From the NCBI GenBank assembly GCA_039621445.1, contig CP154956.1, positions 18,189,428-18,253,427 on the forward strand: 64,000 nt of DNA. Reading direction: 5' to 3'. The position numbers and the translations under genes were made by a program. Numbering within the stretch: the first letter of the stretch is position 1; the number at the start of each line of letters is the position of its first letter. The notes below the pieces were generated by a model. That model was not told where the DNA came from. It did no database searches and was given only the letters and a program-made list of their open reading frames with translations. Below, piece by piece: positions 1-11,977 of the stretch. The stretch comes from Euglena gracilis (lineage: Eukaryota; Euglenida; Euglenophyceae; Euglenales).

Positions 1-6
1 CACGAG

Positions 7-22
7 NNNNNNNNNNNNNNNN
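7..22. other. Assembly gap (run of N)
   Basis: Sixteen undetermined bases near the window edge. The flanking bases carry no recognisable feature. Confidence 0.99.
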
Positions 23-337
23 CACGGCGGTGGGTAGCGACCCCGAGGGGGTGCGAGAGGAAGGGCGGGGGGTGGCCCTTCAGGGGGGGGCCGGTGCCCG
101 GTGGTTAGGGGAGGGAAGGCACCCCCAGGGAAACTTGCGGGGGCAGGCTCGGTGGACAGGAGAAGAGGCAGCCGAAAAACCCCAAGCACAAGATGGTTAC
201 CAAACCATGACTTGTTGCTTGCTGGACCCCGGGGGGGTGTCGGTTAATAATTGGGTCTCGGGGGGGGGGATCCATTCCGAAAAACCAGTCAGTCGCCACT
301 GAAACCGGTCACTGTTGAAACCCGACCCCCCTGGGGT

Positions 338-545
338 ATGTTAACCCCCCCCCAAATAACACCCCCCCGGTGTGTTATTTGGGCACCCGAACTGGGGTAC
401 CAGGGGGGGGGGTGTTATTTGGGTGGGGTGTTATTTTTACATGGAAAACCAAAGGAAAACAGGGGGGGGGTGTTATTTGGGCGCTCGAGGGGGGGGGGTG
501 TTATTTGGGGGGGGTATTTGGGGGGGTGTTATTTGGGGGGGGGTT
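338..545 (+). repeat. G-run minisatellite with TGTTATTTGGG words
   Basis: Irregular tandem of the word GTGTTATTT joined by runs of 6-9 G, seen about six times; the first part is in reverse complement (AAATAACACC). The spacers differ in length, so this is a word network rather than a clean array. Related poly-C words occur at 51.3-52.1 kb. The G runs could form quadruplexes. The open frames across it are compositional. Confidence 0.8.
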
Positions 546-1384
546 TACTTTGACCACTCGGACCAAAATGGCCCAACAGCAATGGATTGTGGCCAATACT
601 TTAAAAAAAACATCCAGGTGCTGGAGTAATTACCGAAGTCGACCGCTTTCCCCCCCTTTAATGGCTTGTTTTCCTCTGGATTTTTCATGTGTGAATGGGA
701 GGGATGGGAGGGGTCTTTCATGAAAGTGACGAGGGGGTATTCTTAATTCTTTCGAAATTTTAATCCAAAAATTCTGAAAGCAAAGCAGCACCTTGCAATT
801 TTCACGATACTTGACAAAAACAAGGTAAAATTTTCCCACATGCCAACTGGTCTGCCGGGATGGTGTTGGGCTACCTTTTAACACCATTGCCTTCATGCGA
901 ACGCTCTGTGCGGTACTGGACTCTGTGCGGTGCTGTACTGGACTCTCATTACCTCCAGGCAGGCTTCTTTATAAGACCCCCGGGGAGGGAAGAGGGGTGT
1001 CCCTCCCACTTAGCTCGGCACGGGACCCCCTACAAAAGGACCGTGTAAGGGCATTTTGTATAAATTTTCTGGCGCTTTGTGCCAAAGCCCAGACCCAACG
1101 GGAGGGGGGTTCCGGCGTCGGACGACTATGGTCAACCCCCTGCAGATGTGCGAATTTTCACCTTGCTGTCATTGGTGTGTTATTTTTGTCTGTTGCTTCT
1201 GTCATTCACCTTGCTAGTTTCAACGGCGTTTACACATGGGACACACACGGAGTATGACACCTCCCGTGTCGCTCGATGCATTAACTCCCCCCCATGCCCT
1301 GGGCCGTGTTTGAAGGAAAAGCCATGTAAGGAGGAGGGGGCCAAGCACCCGGGGGTGAGGGGGGTCAAGAGTCGGGGGGGGGAT

Positions 1385-1609
1385 GTATATATGTATACAT
1401 GTATACACATGTACATACGTACATACATACATACATACATACATACATACATACATACATACATACATACATACATACATACATACATACATACATACAT
1501 ACATACAGACATACATACATACATACATACATAAATACATACATACATACATACATACATACATACATACATACATACATACATACATACGTACATGTAT
1601 ACATACATA
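1385..1609. repeat. (ACAT)n tetranucleotide microsatellite
   Basis: About 200 bp of near-perfect ACAT units with a few point variants (one CAGAC, one AAATAC), flanked by degenerate ATGTAT steps. The poly-YMCMYVC-type open frames on both strands are repeat translations, not genes. Confidence 0.97.
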
Positions 1610-1795
1610 CCCCGTTACTGGCACCATCTTTTTGACCCTCCCCCCTGCCCCGTTATTCGGGCACTACCTGCCATCATCAAACGTTGGATCCCGCCCCGAT
1701 TTTCACTACTAATGGACCCCCTGGGGGGATAACTGGTAAATCCCTGCCATACACACAGATATGCATGCATGTTTGTATACATATGTACATGTATG

Positions 1796-1955
1796 TACTT
1801 CTATATCTATATCTATATCTATATCTGTATCTATATCTATATCTATATATATATATCTATCTGTATGTATATCTATATCTATATCTATATCTATGTCTGT
1901 ATCTATATCTATATCTGTATCTATATCCATATCCATATCCATATCTATATCTGGC
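1796..1955. repeat. (TATATC)n hexanucleotide microsatellite
   Basis: About 26 units of TATATC with CTGTAT, ATCCAT and ATGTAT variants. It is followed closely by a TG array, so three different microsatellites lie within 800 bp. Confidence 0.95.
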
Positions 1956-2035
1956 GGGTTGGGGTGGACCAGGGGGGGATCACTATTTGAGCAAGGAATG
2001 TCTGTCACCGAATCTGGATGATGTGAGTGTGTGAA

Positions 2036-2079
2036 TGTGTGTGTGTGTGTGTTGCGTGTGTGTGTGTGTTGCGTGTGTG

Positions 2080-2176
<97 letters not shown>
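2036..2176. repeat. (TG)n dinucleotide microsatellite
   Basis: TG dinucleotides, imperfect at the left (TTGCG interruptions) and pure for about 90 bp at the right. This is potential Z-DNA. Confidence 0.97.
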
Positions 2177-2177
<1 letters not shown>

Positions 2178-2179
2178 CA

Positions 2180-3230
2180 AACAGGGGGAACGGTAGCACA
2201 GCCGCGGGGTGTGGGTGTTGCCAGCAACGCCGACGACGACACTCTGCGGAGGCCAGCGACCCCAAGCCAAGAATGGCCGGGTGGGGAAAAACCCCACGGC
2301 CATCCCTCTGCGGCACAGAATTTTCAGGGAATTTCGAAAAACCACACAAAACCCCAAAAAAACAATTTTGGACATTGTTTTGACCAACATATTGTATAAT
2401 GAGTTTTGTTGTGTAATGAAAACTTCTGGAGGTTTCAAATTTGCAATTTGATATCAGCCTTTAATCCACCCCACATCATTTGGCTTACTACCCATCATAG
2501 CAGGTGTGAGGGTGTGGATGTCTTTCCCTCTCCCATGTCTAACAGACCACGGTCCAACAAAAGCTCCCCGGTGCTGTCGAGACAACAGTTTTTGTTTCTT
2601 AACACTGATATGGATGGGGGGGATGTGAATGGATGCTCCTGTCAAATTGGCCGCTGTTGATTGTGGCATGACTGCTTTTCTTGTCTGGCACCGAAGTCAC
2701 TCGAATACCACCTTATACGATTCTTTAAGGTGTGACAGACCCCCCACTCTGGGTGGGTGACGGGTTTTTTTTCAGCAGTGATTGATTGGTTGGTTTTGGG
2801 GCAGCCAGATTGCCCTCCCCAAAGACCGTTTTTTGTGCCAAAGTTGGTCCAGTTGCTGTCCACACTGCTCCGGGCTGGTCAAACTTTATTTCCCCTCGCC
2901 CCCCCCCCCCCCGGCTTGGATCTGCTGGCTGGAAAATGGTGCTGACCGGCTGACCCCACGGCCACAGAGTTAGCGTCCTCCGGCTTAAGAAATTCCCTGC
3001 ATGAAAAAGCAACAACAAGAGGAAAAAGAAAGAGAAGGACGGGGCTTGTGATTCAGGGCCATAGAGTGATACAGAGCAGGGGGTTCCCAGGGAACATCGG
3101 TGAAGCGGTGAATGGTGGGAACAAGTGCAAACGTATGCCTGCAACTGAAGCCAATCCTGCGGGGTCAGCCTTGGGGGACCAAGATTGCAAGTTAAACATA
3201 TCAGGCGGGCTGTTGTCAAAAATAGGCCAA
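2180..3230. other. Unassigned sequence
   Basis: No gene, repeat array or RNA recognised. Mixed composition with scattered C runs; open frames are short and overlap on both strands without a coding signal. Confidence 0.5.
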
Positions 3231-3239
3231 AACCCTAAA

Positions 3240-4560
3240 ATATGGGGCTCCAAAACCAGGTTTTGTGTCGTGCTGAGCTCTTTATGCGTGTGATGGTGCC
3301 ATACTGCAGCCCGGCCCAGCCTGGCCCAGCGGCCCGGCGGCCGAAATGCATGAGGCAAAAAAACTCACTTTCGGCTCAAAAACAGTTTTTTTCAGGTCTG
3401 GGAGGCCAAAAAAAACATCGCTTTGGGCATTTCCCCCCCAAATTTTTTTCTGACTTTTTTGACCTGAAAATGGCCAAAAAAAAACGGCCAATCAAAACAG
3501 GACAAAGCTGTTCAAAATGACCAAAATTGGCTGAAAAATGGCCGTAACTCGGGCGAGGTGGGGAGCTGCGGAGAAATCAAAATACTGTTGGATAGGGAAT
3601 TTTAGGGGCTTCAATTTAAGTCTCCGGACAACTCCATTGATTCCCGATCATTTTGAACAATTTTTGGGAAATCGACTTTTTGGCCCAAAAAAGGGCCGAA
3701 AACGGAAGCGTGCTGTTTTGGGCCATAAATCGCCCAATCTTGGGCTAGGCGGGGAATTGCGGGGAAATCAATACTGTTGAATAGGGCGTTCCAAGGGCTT
3801 CAATTTAGGTCTCCGGACATTTCCTTTGGTTTTGCTTCATTTCCAAGATATTTTTATGTTTTCCGATTTTTTTGACCCCGAAAACAGCCCAAAGTGGTCC
3901 CAGAAATGGGCCAAAATTGCCCGAAAAATGGCCGTAACTCGGGCTACACGAAGAGTTGGGGGAAAAATAAACCATGGTTGGATAGGGCATTCCGAGGGCG
4001 TCATTTTTGCTCCCCGGACATGTTCTTTGATTTTGCTTCATTGTCGAGATATTTTGAAAACAATCGATTTTTTTGGCCCAAAAACGGCCCCAAAAACACC
4101 CCAAAAAATGGCCGTTAGAACACGGGCCAGGCGTGTCAGCGGCCAAACGGGCGAACGGGGGGGGGGGGCGATAGAGGGCCTCTGGCAGGGGGGGGGGGGG
4201 ACAAAACTGCACATGGGCCGGTCAAAAACTGCACTGCAAAAAACTGCAAGAAACGGCAAAAAACTGCAAAAAACTGCACTTCAACAAAGCTCCGGGAGTA
4301 CATTCATTTCGTCAGACCGACATTTCCGGAAATAATGTACTTTTTCTAGAGATCATAAAAATCTATTTTTTTTGACCAAATAATTATTTCACCCCAGCCA
4401 AATGGCAGAGTCGAAACTGGGAGGGGAGCAATTATACCCAGTTTGGACCCCTTCACGGTTGAATAACTCGGGCATGGCGGGGAGTTGGGGGTCAAACGAA
4501 GGTGATTCGGAAACTCAGGGTCCAGTCGCTCGTGACAGAAAAAAAATCCGGGAAACGACT
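3240..4560 (-). repeat. Composite dispersed repeat, inverted copy 1
   Basis: Reverse-orientation copy of a composite repeat found five times in the window. From left to right it carries one degenerate D monomer (about 3330-3480, 'CTCACTTTCGGCTC', 'GGAGGCCAAAAA'), several C units marked by 'GGCCGTAACTCGGGC' and 'ATTTTGCTTCATT' followed by 'CGAGATATTTTGAAAA', and the A module near 4400-4545 ('AACTCGGGCATGGCGGGGAG', 'CCAGTCGCTCGTGACAG'). The C units also repeat internally with a spacing of roughly 180-200 bp. No coding capacity was recognised. Copies: 16.5, 31.0, 46.8 and 53.7 kb. Confidence 0.75.
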
Positions 4561-5500
4561 GGGGTCATGGTGCTAATCTGCGGTTTTTGTGGTCTATTCA
4601 GGGGGGGCGGGGGGGGGGGGTTCTACTCCCTTTTCCCCGGTGTTTAGCTTCGCTCTGACTCTAAAGATAGAGATAAGAGCTCAGCGACCACATTAACCCC
4701 CCAGAATAATCTGGCAGAGCCCTTGCTCCTGGCAGTGGCTGAATAGCTTGGTGTGGGGAGGGGAAAGAAAGATGGTTCCAATAACTTGGTACCCAATTAA
4801 CCAGGCAGGGGGGCAGGGCCAAAAGTTGGTTCCAATAACCTGGCACCCCACCCCACCCCCCCAGGCTATTGGGGGGGTTTACATTTTGCTTTGTACCAAT
4901 CACGCTTCTTTTTACCATCTCTGGGGGGACCCCTGTAGGGGTCTGTTTCGGGCCCCGGTGCCTGCCGACCAAACCAAATTTCCTCTGAAAATGGCCATTT
5001 TCCAGTCCTGGCACCTTCGGCGCCAGAGAGAAAACTAAAAAAAAACTACCCACCCCAAAACCTGAGCCCCCCCCCCCCCTGCCAGCCCAGGGAAACCCCC
5101 CCAAGGGTGGGACTTTCCTTAAAAAAGAAGCCTGATACCCATTTCCACATGGCATGGAGTGCAAATTGCTTTTTTGAAAATGAAAAATAATTGGGGGCTG
5201 GAAGAGAAAATGAAGAATTCAAACCACCCAGAGTCAGAGCGCCTGTGGAGATTTCCAACAGTTGTGTAGAAAGAAGGCCCGGTTCTTATTCTGTCGGGTG
5301 GGGATTTAGACAGCCAAAAGCAGAACATACGGTATGAAGGGGGGGGCAAGGACAAGATCACAAGCCGTTCCAGGGGAAGTTAGGGGTCAAGGGAAATGGT
5401 CCGGACCAGGGCAACACAAATGAAGAAAACAACACCACGACCAGGACTACCACCAACAGCAGCGATGAGTGTGGACGACTGCCAGGCAGCATGTGCGTGT
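4560..5500. other. Unassigned, with a MITE-like fragment
   Basis: Contains the internal block 'GGTGCCTGCCGACCAAACC' ... 'CTTCGGCGCC' (4955-5025) that also lies inside the hAT-like MITE at 41.7 kb, and a possible right terminus AAAAAAGAAGCCTG ending near 5132. No matching target duplication was found, so only a fragment is called. Confidence 0.4.
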
Positions 5501-5691
5501 AAAAAAAATATGTATGTATGTATGTATGTATGTATATATGTATAATAAATATGCAATAAATATGGGTGATCGTTTAGCACTTGTGCACAATAATTACACA
5601 ATGTATGTGTCAAAATGCCTTTTCATTGCGCACCCGCGTAATGGGCACACTCATGTAGGAAAAATTTTGCGCAAATGAAATGCTACATCAG

Positions 5692-5770
5692 CGTGGATGT
5701 TGCCGATTTTAAATCAAGATCAGCTGTTGTATTGCTCATCTGCGCAACAGCCACGCTGACGCGGATGTAA
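5692..5770. repeat. Short inverted repeat (hairpin) next to repeat R1
   Basis: Arms 'CAGCGTGGATGTTG' and, inverted, 'CAACAGCCACGCTG' face each other across a short spacer. The surrounding TTGCGCA words recall the longer hairpins at 28.2 and 29.7 kb, which also lie beside R1-type sequence. Confidence 0.55.
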
Positions 5771-5869
5771 ACTTTAAAAATGAAATGTCTGTTGAGAATT
5801 TAGGTGATGGAAATCTTCAATTTTCATCTTGCGCAGATGCGCATCAATTATCCACTTTGAACTTCTTAT

Positions 5870-6540
5870 TTATCTCAGCGGGTGGAGGGAGCGGTTCCGG
5901 AAGCATCTCAACATGGACAATGGTGGTGACCTACCAATATGAGTAGACCTCCCTCCCCAGGGTGATAGACTGGGCAATGAAGGACCTTTTGGGCAGTGTT
6001 AACCTTCCATATGATCTACCAGGGCGGACAGGGATAAATGGAGGGAAGCATTGTCTGGAACAGGAAGCTGTCCCCCTGGTGTGTGCATGCAACCAACCAT
6101 CTTCTCCACATCCAGACGTGCCTGGTCTTATATGTTGTGAGCCCAATGCCGTTGACGGTCCCCCCATTTGCTTCGCAATTAAGCACGCCTGAGGGGATTT
6201 TTGAAACTCATAAAACATCTGTTTGAAATGGAACAGGTGACAGATAAACCTTCAGAATTAAAGCCGAGGACCCAAAAAGAAAACTAAAATTAGCTCGGCA
6301 CCCCTCTTTTCTCACCCGAATTTGAAATACACAACTTTGGGAATTGAAAAGTCGAAAAGGTCCATCAACAATGGCGGAGAAGGGGACATGCTAACACACC
6401 TTTTTTTGGTGGTTTGCAACCCATTAAACAGGCACATCACACCAGGCAGATGGAAGACACGATTCGGTCAAAACAGATCATCCTGTCAATATCCCCAAAA
6501 AACCCAATTCCTAGCACTGAGTTCCACAGCCTGCCGCCCA
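5870..6540 (+). repeat. Dispersed repeat R1, copy 1
   Basis: Diverged direct repeat of 28600-29250. Shared landmarks in the same order: GGAAGCATCTCA, GGAGGGAAGC, ATCCAGACRTG, 'TGCCTGAGGGG', 'AAAGCCGAGGA'-type words, CACACAACTTTGGG, 'CATCACACC-GGCAGATGG' and GCACTGAGT. Point changes and small indels are spread evenly, with no frame bias, so it is not a conserved coding segment. Confidence 0.75.
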
Positions 6541-7069
6541 TACGCCTCTCAGGAAGGGTTGACGAGTGATGGCCCAGACCTGAGAAAGGCGGAGCCTGAG
6601 AAAACGCCAACCATGTCAAAACCAAATCAGAACGGATGTTTCATGAAGGCTCTGAAATTGGGTGAAAATCATCTCGCAATGCCCACCACAGCGAAATGTG
6701 GTTTCTCAGAAAGCGGGAGAGGAGAGGCCTCCTCCTTCTGCAAGAGGCCTCTGACCGTACCCAACCCCAAGTGCTTAGGCGGCTTCACTTGCGCTGTTTT
6801 TGAAACTCTTTGAAACCTTGGTTTTGAAACCCACCCTTTCGACCCTTTGGTTCTGCAGGGATCCTCTACAGTGGGTCCAGCAACATTTGCCGAAGTTGGG
6901 ACCCAAGGAACAGGCCCAATTTTGGTATTTTTTTTCTTCAAACTGTGCATTACTTTTTTTTTAAAAAAAGTTTGAAACCCTTTCAACCGGAGAAGCAAAA
7001 TTTCCCCAAAAGTGCTAAGATTGCGAGCTTTTTCGCTTTTGAAGCCCCAATTGCGTTCCTTACATGGTG

Positions 7070-7354
7070 CTTAGGCGGCCGGATTCGCACTTAAGGTTTT
7101 TTTCTTTGATGCATTTGCGCAGATTTACAATTTTTACTAAATTTCTGGGACCCTGAACCCTGACACACGGAAAACAGATTTACCCATGGGTCACACCGCC
7201 AAAAACAGAATTCTGCTCATTTTTTTTTTGCACTCTCTTGCCACCATGTCTTCAAACACCCCTGAGCCACACAGCCGAAGTGAATTTTTTTGCGCAAATG
7301 CGCAAATGCACAAATCAACATAAAAAAATCAAAATGCGAATCTGGCCGCCTAAG
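7070..7354. mobile_element. 285-bp MITE, CTTAGGCGG TIR family
   Basis: Terminal inverted repeats of about 50 bp start CTTAGGCGGCCRGATTCGCA at both ends. They are flanked by a perfect 5-bp target-site duplication, TGGTG (7065-7069 and 7355-7359). The paralogous locus near 30461-30465 has a single TGGTG with matching flanks and no insert, an empty site. The inner ends of the TIRs carry the words GCATTTGCGC and TTGCGCAAATGCGCAAATG. There is no room for a transposase, so it must be mobilised in trans. Superfamily unassigned: a 5-bp duplication with these termini does not match the hAT, Mutator, Tc1, PIF or CACTA pattern. Confidence 0.9.
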
Positions 7355-7467
7355 TGGTGTTCCACAGACCGGGTGAAAATGGGCCTTTTCTGTGCCTTTT
7401 CAGGCTCTGTGAAACGTCCGTGAAGGGCTGCCTGCTGGGTTGTCCAGAGGGTGGACTCACAAACGTT

Positions 7468-7493
7468 GTGAAAAAAAGAAAAAAAAAAAAAAA

Positions 7494-7526
<33 letters not shown>

Positions 7527-7629
7527 AAACCACAAAAAAAAAAAAAACAAAAAAAACAACAAAAAAAAAACAAACAACCACAAAAAAACAAAAAAAAAAA
7601 AAAAAAAAAAAAACAAAAAAAAAAAAAAA

Positions 7630-7664
<35 letters not shown>

Positions 7665-7688
7665 AAAAAAAAAAAAAAAAAAAAAAAA
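7468..7688. repeat. Expanded poly-A/C tract
   Basis: About 220 bp of A runs broken by single C and rare TG or CC. In the paralogous R2 copy the same position is only a short A run before CGGCATG, so the tract grew here after duplication. The Lys- or Phe-rich frames over it are artefacts. Confidence 0.95.
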
Positions 7689-7825
7689 CGGCGTGCTGGG
7701 ATTGTGATCTCTGGGAGCTTGGAGGCAGGAGCGGAAGAACCCCATCATGGTCATTATTGATCGTTTATGTGTTTGTCAAATGCATACTTATACTATGCTG
7801 CTTGCGCAATGGCATGTGTAATATA

Positions 7826-7905
7826 TAACGTATACATGTATATATACACACACACACATACATACATACATACATATATATAATATATATATATATATAC
7901 ATTAT
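7826..7905. repeat. (AC)n / (ATAC)n / (AT)n compound microsatellite
   Basis: Consecutive short arrays of AC, CATA and TA units. No other feature. Confidence 0.9.
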
Positions 7906-7989
7906 GTATAACACAAAACAATACATGCAACATATATTATTGAATAAATATTGAATATCTGCACACATAATAAAAAAAATAGCAATAAA

Positions 7990-9080
7990 TGTATACTGCA
8001 CAAATGCATGATTTAAAATCGAAGAAGTGGCTGGGCCGCACAGTTTTTTTTTGCTTTAGGACCCTGGGGGGAGGGGGGTCGGACCCACCCCCTGGGGGGG
8101 GGACTCGGGGTGACCCACTTTTGGTGGGGAGTCGATTTTGGGGTCCAAAATGGAAGATGACCCCGTCTCCGGCGGGTACCCGCTCAGCTCGACCCCCTGG
8201 CGGGGGGCTCGGTCGGGGTGACGAAATTTTAAAAAAAAAACTCTGCCGGGGGGAGAGATTGAAGCAAATGCCACCAGGGTGACTCTAAGAACAACCGTAG
8301 ACCGTTTGGGGGCGTGAAGGGGGGGCGCCATACCTCAACGAGGCAGGCAGCACGAGTCACAAGCAGGCTGGGGGGGGGGGGGACAACACAGGTGGGTAAG
8401 CAGCTGGATGAGCAGCGGATGGACCGTCGGCGGGAGGGGTGGGGTCGAAAAAGCCACGATTCCCTGGCTGAAGACCGTTGGAACGACGCCCACAACCCCT
8501 GCAAATAAATCATTAAAACCCCCCAAAATTGGGTTTAAAAAGGACATCATTTTAAAGCCAAAATTTTCAAAAAAAACTTTTTCGTTCGGCCACTTTCAAC
8601 GTTCTTTGTCGATCCCATCCTGATCCAAAAAATAACCAGTCATTCCGAAACGCCAGTCAGTCATCCCTGGGGGGGGGGGTTGAGCACAATGCTATACTTC
8701 GGACACCCCCACCTAAAGCCGTGATCCTCTATGTCCTCTATGTGTCCTCCTTGTATCAGACCTTGGGGGTAGGTTGGACTGCGGACTGCGGACTGGGAAA
8801 CAATTGTGTGCTCGCTGGCTGGACCCCCCAACAGAAGAAAAAGATTCAGAAAAGGAAAAAAATGAAAACAAGGAATAAAAAATAAACCAATAAAAAATCA
8901 AATTAAACAAAATCAAATGAAAATCGAAAACAGACGTGGGGCTAGGCGTGCAACTGGGCCCCAATGAGCTATTCGAGTGATAGAGGGTTCCAGGCAGGCT
9001 TCATTTTACCGACCCCGAGCGGCGGGGGTGCGTTCTTGTGCTAAGGGGTACCATCCATAACAGCAGGCACACCCCCTGGG
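7990..9080. other. Unassigned, poly-G blocks
   Basis: Contains a block of palindromic G/C runs (8040-8260) bounded by CAGTTTTTTTTTG and AAAAAAAAAACTCTG, resembling a decayed hAT-like MITE, but the flanks are not duplicated. The rest shows no coding signal. Confidence 0.4.
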
Positions 9081-9091
9081 GGGGGTCCATT

Positions 9092-9127
9092 TATCATCAT
9101 CATCATCATCATCATCATAATTATTAT
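9092..9127. repeat. (ATC)n microsatellite
   Basis: About nine ATC units followed by ATT units. Confidence 0.9.
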
Positions 9128-9129
9128 TT

Positions 9130-11085
9130 GAAATCACCGTCATTATCATTATCCTCATGCATAAGCTTTTTCGAAAAGCCGAGGACTGGTTGGGAGTCGG
9201 CTCAAACCCCCCCCCTCTGTGTTGACCCCGGTTGGGTGGGACCAACAGAGGAGGGGGTCACTCTTTGGGGGGGGGGTCAAATTGGACCCAATGCCCTGTA
9301 CAAACATGCATATTTTTGGCAGGATTCTCCCCCCGGGGAGCGCAGGAATAGCGTAAAGGTTGAGGATTTCGGCCTAAAGAGCATTATCACTTATGAAGTC
9401 GTAATATATGACAAAATTTCGGCCTGAAATTGAGTCTGTTTTTGGGCCTTTTCTTGTCTGTAACCACAATCCTTTCCTTGACCCAGACCCCAAACCCCCT
9501 GCTTAGGTGATTTCGGTCAGAAAAATAATGAGAACCGACATTTATCAATCGCCATGGCAACGACCAACTTTCGCCCCCCCCCCCCAAATACGAGCGACTG
9601 GGTCCCACTTCTGAAGCACCCCAAAACTCCTCTCCAGACCCGAATTATCCAGCCAAAGTCAGCCACCCCCCTCCTGCTTTTGACTCCCCATTCGTCCAGG
9701 GGAACATTTTGGCCCCAAGCTTAATTTCCCCCCAAACATCCAAAAAAGAAAACGTATATGCATTACCCACAACACTTGCCTCCTCGATTAAAATCAACCC
9801 TACCAACTATCTCTTTGCAACTCGTAATTCTATTCAAAACGGCTTTAGATTGAATTGTTGGCATTGCGTGGTACGAACACATATTTCCTCCTTGACATTG
9901 TCGAAATGGCTGGCCTGCGGGGTAAATCAGTGACAAGAACCACTCCGGCAGAACATGCCCCCGACCCACGACGCAATCCATCGCCCTAACCGCTAACGAG
10001 CCAAATAATGCTTGTGGCACATGGAAGGCATCAGGCACAGGCTGCTTTTTTCGAAGGGTGGGGGGGACCAAAATGTCTCTGCCAGGGTTCGATATAAAAA
10101 CATGTGGGGGGTGCCGACCCACTGGAGCCTTTTAAACACACAAAACTAAACTTGCGAAATATTACCAAAAATTTCCAGCCCGAAGTGTTGGAAGGGAAAA
10201 CCGACCTTTTTCTTGTTTTTGGGGGTCCTGGCACCCCCCCCCCCCCCAGTCTGGACCCCCTTGGCAGGTGGGGGGGCTCCGGACCAGGGCAGAGCTTAAC
10301 AACCCCCCGGGAAGGGGTCCAGCATAGAGGCTGAACAATTTGGGCTGGATGGGAAAAAGTGCTGGCTGACCCTCCACCCCCATGCAGGGGTGGGGGGGTT
10401 GAACCCCCCACAATGGCACCCGTAAAACTGCCTTCGGCGCCGAAGGAAAAATTTGACCTAAAAATCGGCGCTACCGGAAATACGGGGCGGTTTGGTGGGG
10501 GGGGGGGGTGGTCGACCCCCCCCCCGCCATAGTTGCGGCGATTCCCACACAGCCTTGCCTGCATGAGAGTCCTCCGGCTGGAACTGAGCCCAACTTGGGG
10601 TCGAACCGGGTACTTAAAAAAATCGAAACTGAAAAAAGCCCAAACATTGTCAATCATTCAAATACAATTTTTTTTTACCCCTGGCCCGTTTGGTCCATTT
10701 TTTGAACCCCTGAACAACAGAAGGTCGGATGTTGCTGCCCTCTCCATGACGTCTCCTTTCCATGACGTCGATCCATTTACGTCAAATACAGCCTGAGCGG
10801 GAGGAGAGGAGTAGGTGGAGGAGCTTGAGAGCAAACAAAAATATCGACGGAGGCACAGAGACCCTCGCTGGATTACATGACTCCACTGACAAATGCAGGG
10901 GAGGTGTGCTGTGCCAGCTGGGCTCAGAAAATGTGCATTTTTGGAAAATCTGAAAAAATGCGCCAAAAAGCACAACACCGCGAAACAAATGTGAAACACA
11001 TCCCCTGCTAATTATGGGTGAAACATGGGTGAAACAACAAGAAGGAGAGGGGGAGGCTGGGAAGGACAAGCTTCGGCTGAGCTGT
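9130..11085. other. Unassigned sequence with G/C runs
   Basis: No convincing exon or repeat unit was recognised. C and G runs of 8-15 bases recur (9574, 10236, 10497-10525), along with short AT-rich spacers. Confidence 0.4.
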
Positions 11086-11093
11086 AGTGGAAT

Positions 11094-11395
11094 CAGGGTT
11101 TTTTTTAAGACCGGGGGGGGGGGGAGGGGGGGCCCCCCCCCCCCCCCACCCCCCTGGGGGGGGGCCCCCCGGGGGGGGGGGGGAGGGGGTCCCGGGGGAC
11201 CCACAAAAAAATGGCCGAAAAAATCGCGAAAAAGTGCTAAAAATAGAATTTTTCGGCGCATGCGGCGCCGAAAAGTATATCCCACCGCCCTCCGGGGGGG
11301 ACCCCCCCCCCCGGGGGGGGGGCGGGGGTCCGGGGGACCCACCCACCCTACCCCCCCCCCCCCCCCCCCCCGGGCCAAACTTAAAAAAATCCCTG
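11094..11395. mobile_element. hAT-like MITE 1 (302 bp)
   Basis: Left end CAGGGTTTTTTTTAAGACC and right end (reverse complement) CAGGGATTTTTTTAAGTTTG form terminal inverted repeats. A perfect 8-bp duplication AGTGGAAT flanks it (11086-11093 and 11396-11403). The 8-bp duplication and CAGGG termini fit the hAT superfamily. The interior is almost entirely G or C runs around a short centre ('AAATGGCCGAAAA', a GCGCATGCGGCGCC palindrome) and has no coding capacity. Confidence 0.88.
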
Positions 11396-11747
11396 AGTGG
11401 AATGCCTGGTGGGGGGTGTCCACAACCTGGGGGGGGGGTCCGCCTCTGTCCACGATGGCACCAAAAAAAAACATCAGACGTGAAAAGCCCCTTGAGATGG
11501 AGGAAGGAGCATGGGGTGCCCCCTCCCTGGTCAACCACCTGACCAACGCCCACTTTTCCACGAGCATCAGAACGGCCAGGAGCGACCTAACTTTCGAGCA
11601 ATGATGAAACGCCACAAGACACAAACCACAGACGAAGGGTCACAGTGGCCGGACTGCTCCGGACAAAAAGCAACACCGGGCTCGCTCACAGGCAGGCGTC
11701 GTTGAGCAAAGAAGGCAGACTATCAGCTGGGGAGGGCAACAAAAACT

Positions 11748-11785
11748 AACACCAACAACAGCAGCAACAACAACAGCAGCAGCAG

Positions 11786-11845
<60 letters not shown>

Positions 11846-11860
11846 CCACATCAACAAGGG
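11748..11860. repeat. (CAA)n trinucleotide microsatellite
   Basis: CAA/CAG/CAT units over about 110 bp. Read as protein this gives poly-Gln or poly-Val, but no surrounding exon was recognised. Confidence 0.9.
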
Positions 11861-11916
11861 CAACACCACCACAACAAGAACAACACCAACAATAATTATA
11901 GAGGAACACCATGCAA

Positions 11917-11917
<1 letters not shown>

Positions 11918-11977
<60 letters not shown>

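Larger units (their letters stand above)
6774..7740 (+). repeat. Dispersed repeat R2, copy 1 (interrupted)
   Basis: Matches the reverse complement of about 30260-30791, beginning with the TIR-like terminus CTTAGGCGGC and running through 'GACCCTTTGGTTCTG'-type sequence, 'GAACAGGCCCAATTT', GCCTGCTGG and 'CCAGAGGGTGGACTC'. Relative to the 30-kb copy it carries two large changes: a 285-bp TIR element at 7070-7354, and an A-rich tract enlarged by about 200 bp at 7468-7688. Confidence 0.75.

Noticed and set aside
1079-1635. Long open frames on both strands (His/Thr/Tyr and Cys/Met/Tyr/Val rich)
   Set aside because: They are translations of the ACAT microsatellite; a 4-bp unit keeps all frames open.
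7315-7760. Poly-Phe and poly-Lys open frames
   Set aside because: Produced by the expanded A tract; the paralogous locus lacks it.
8039-8262. hAT-like MITE bounded by CAGTTTTTTTTTG and AAAAAAAAAACTCTG
   Set aside because: Terminal similarity is only a T-run and the flanks are not duplicated.
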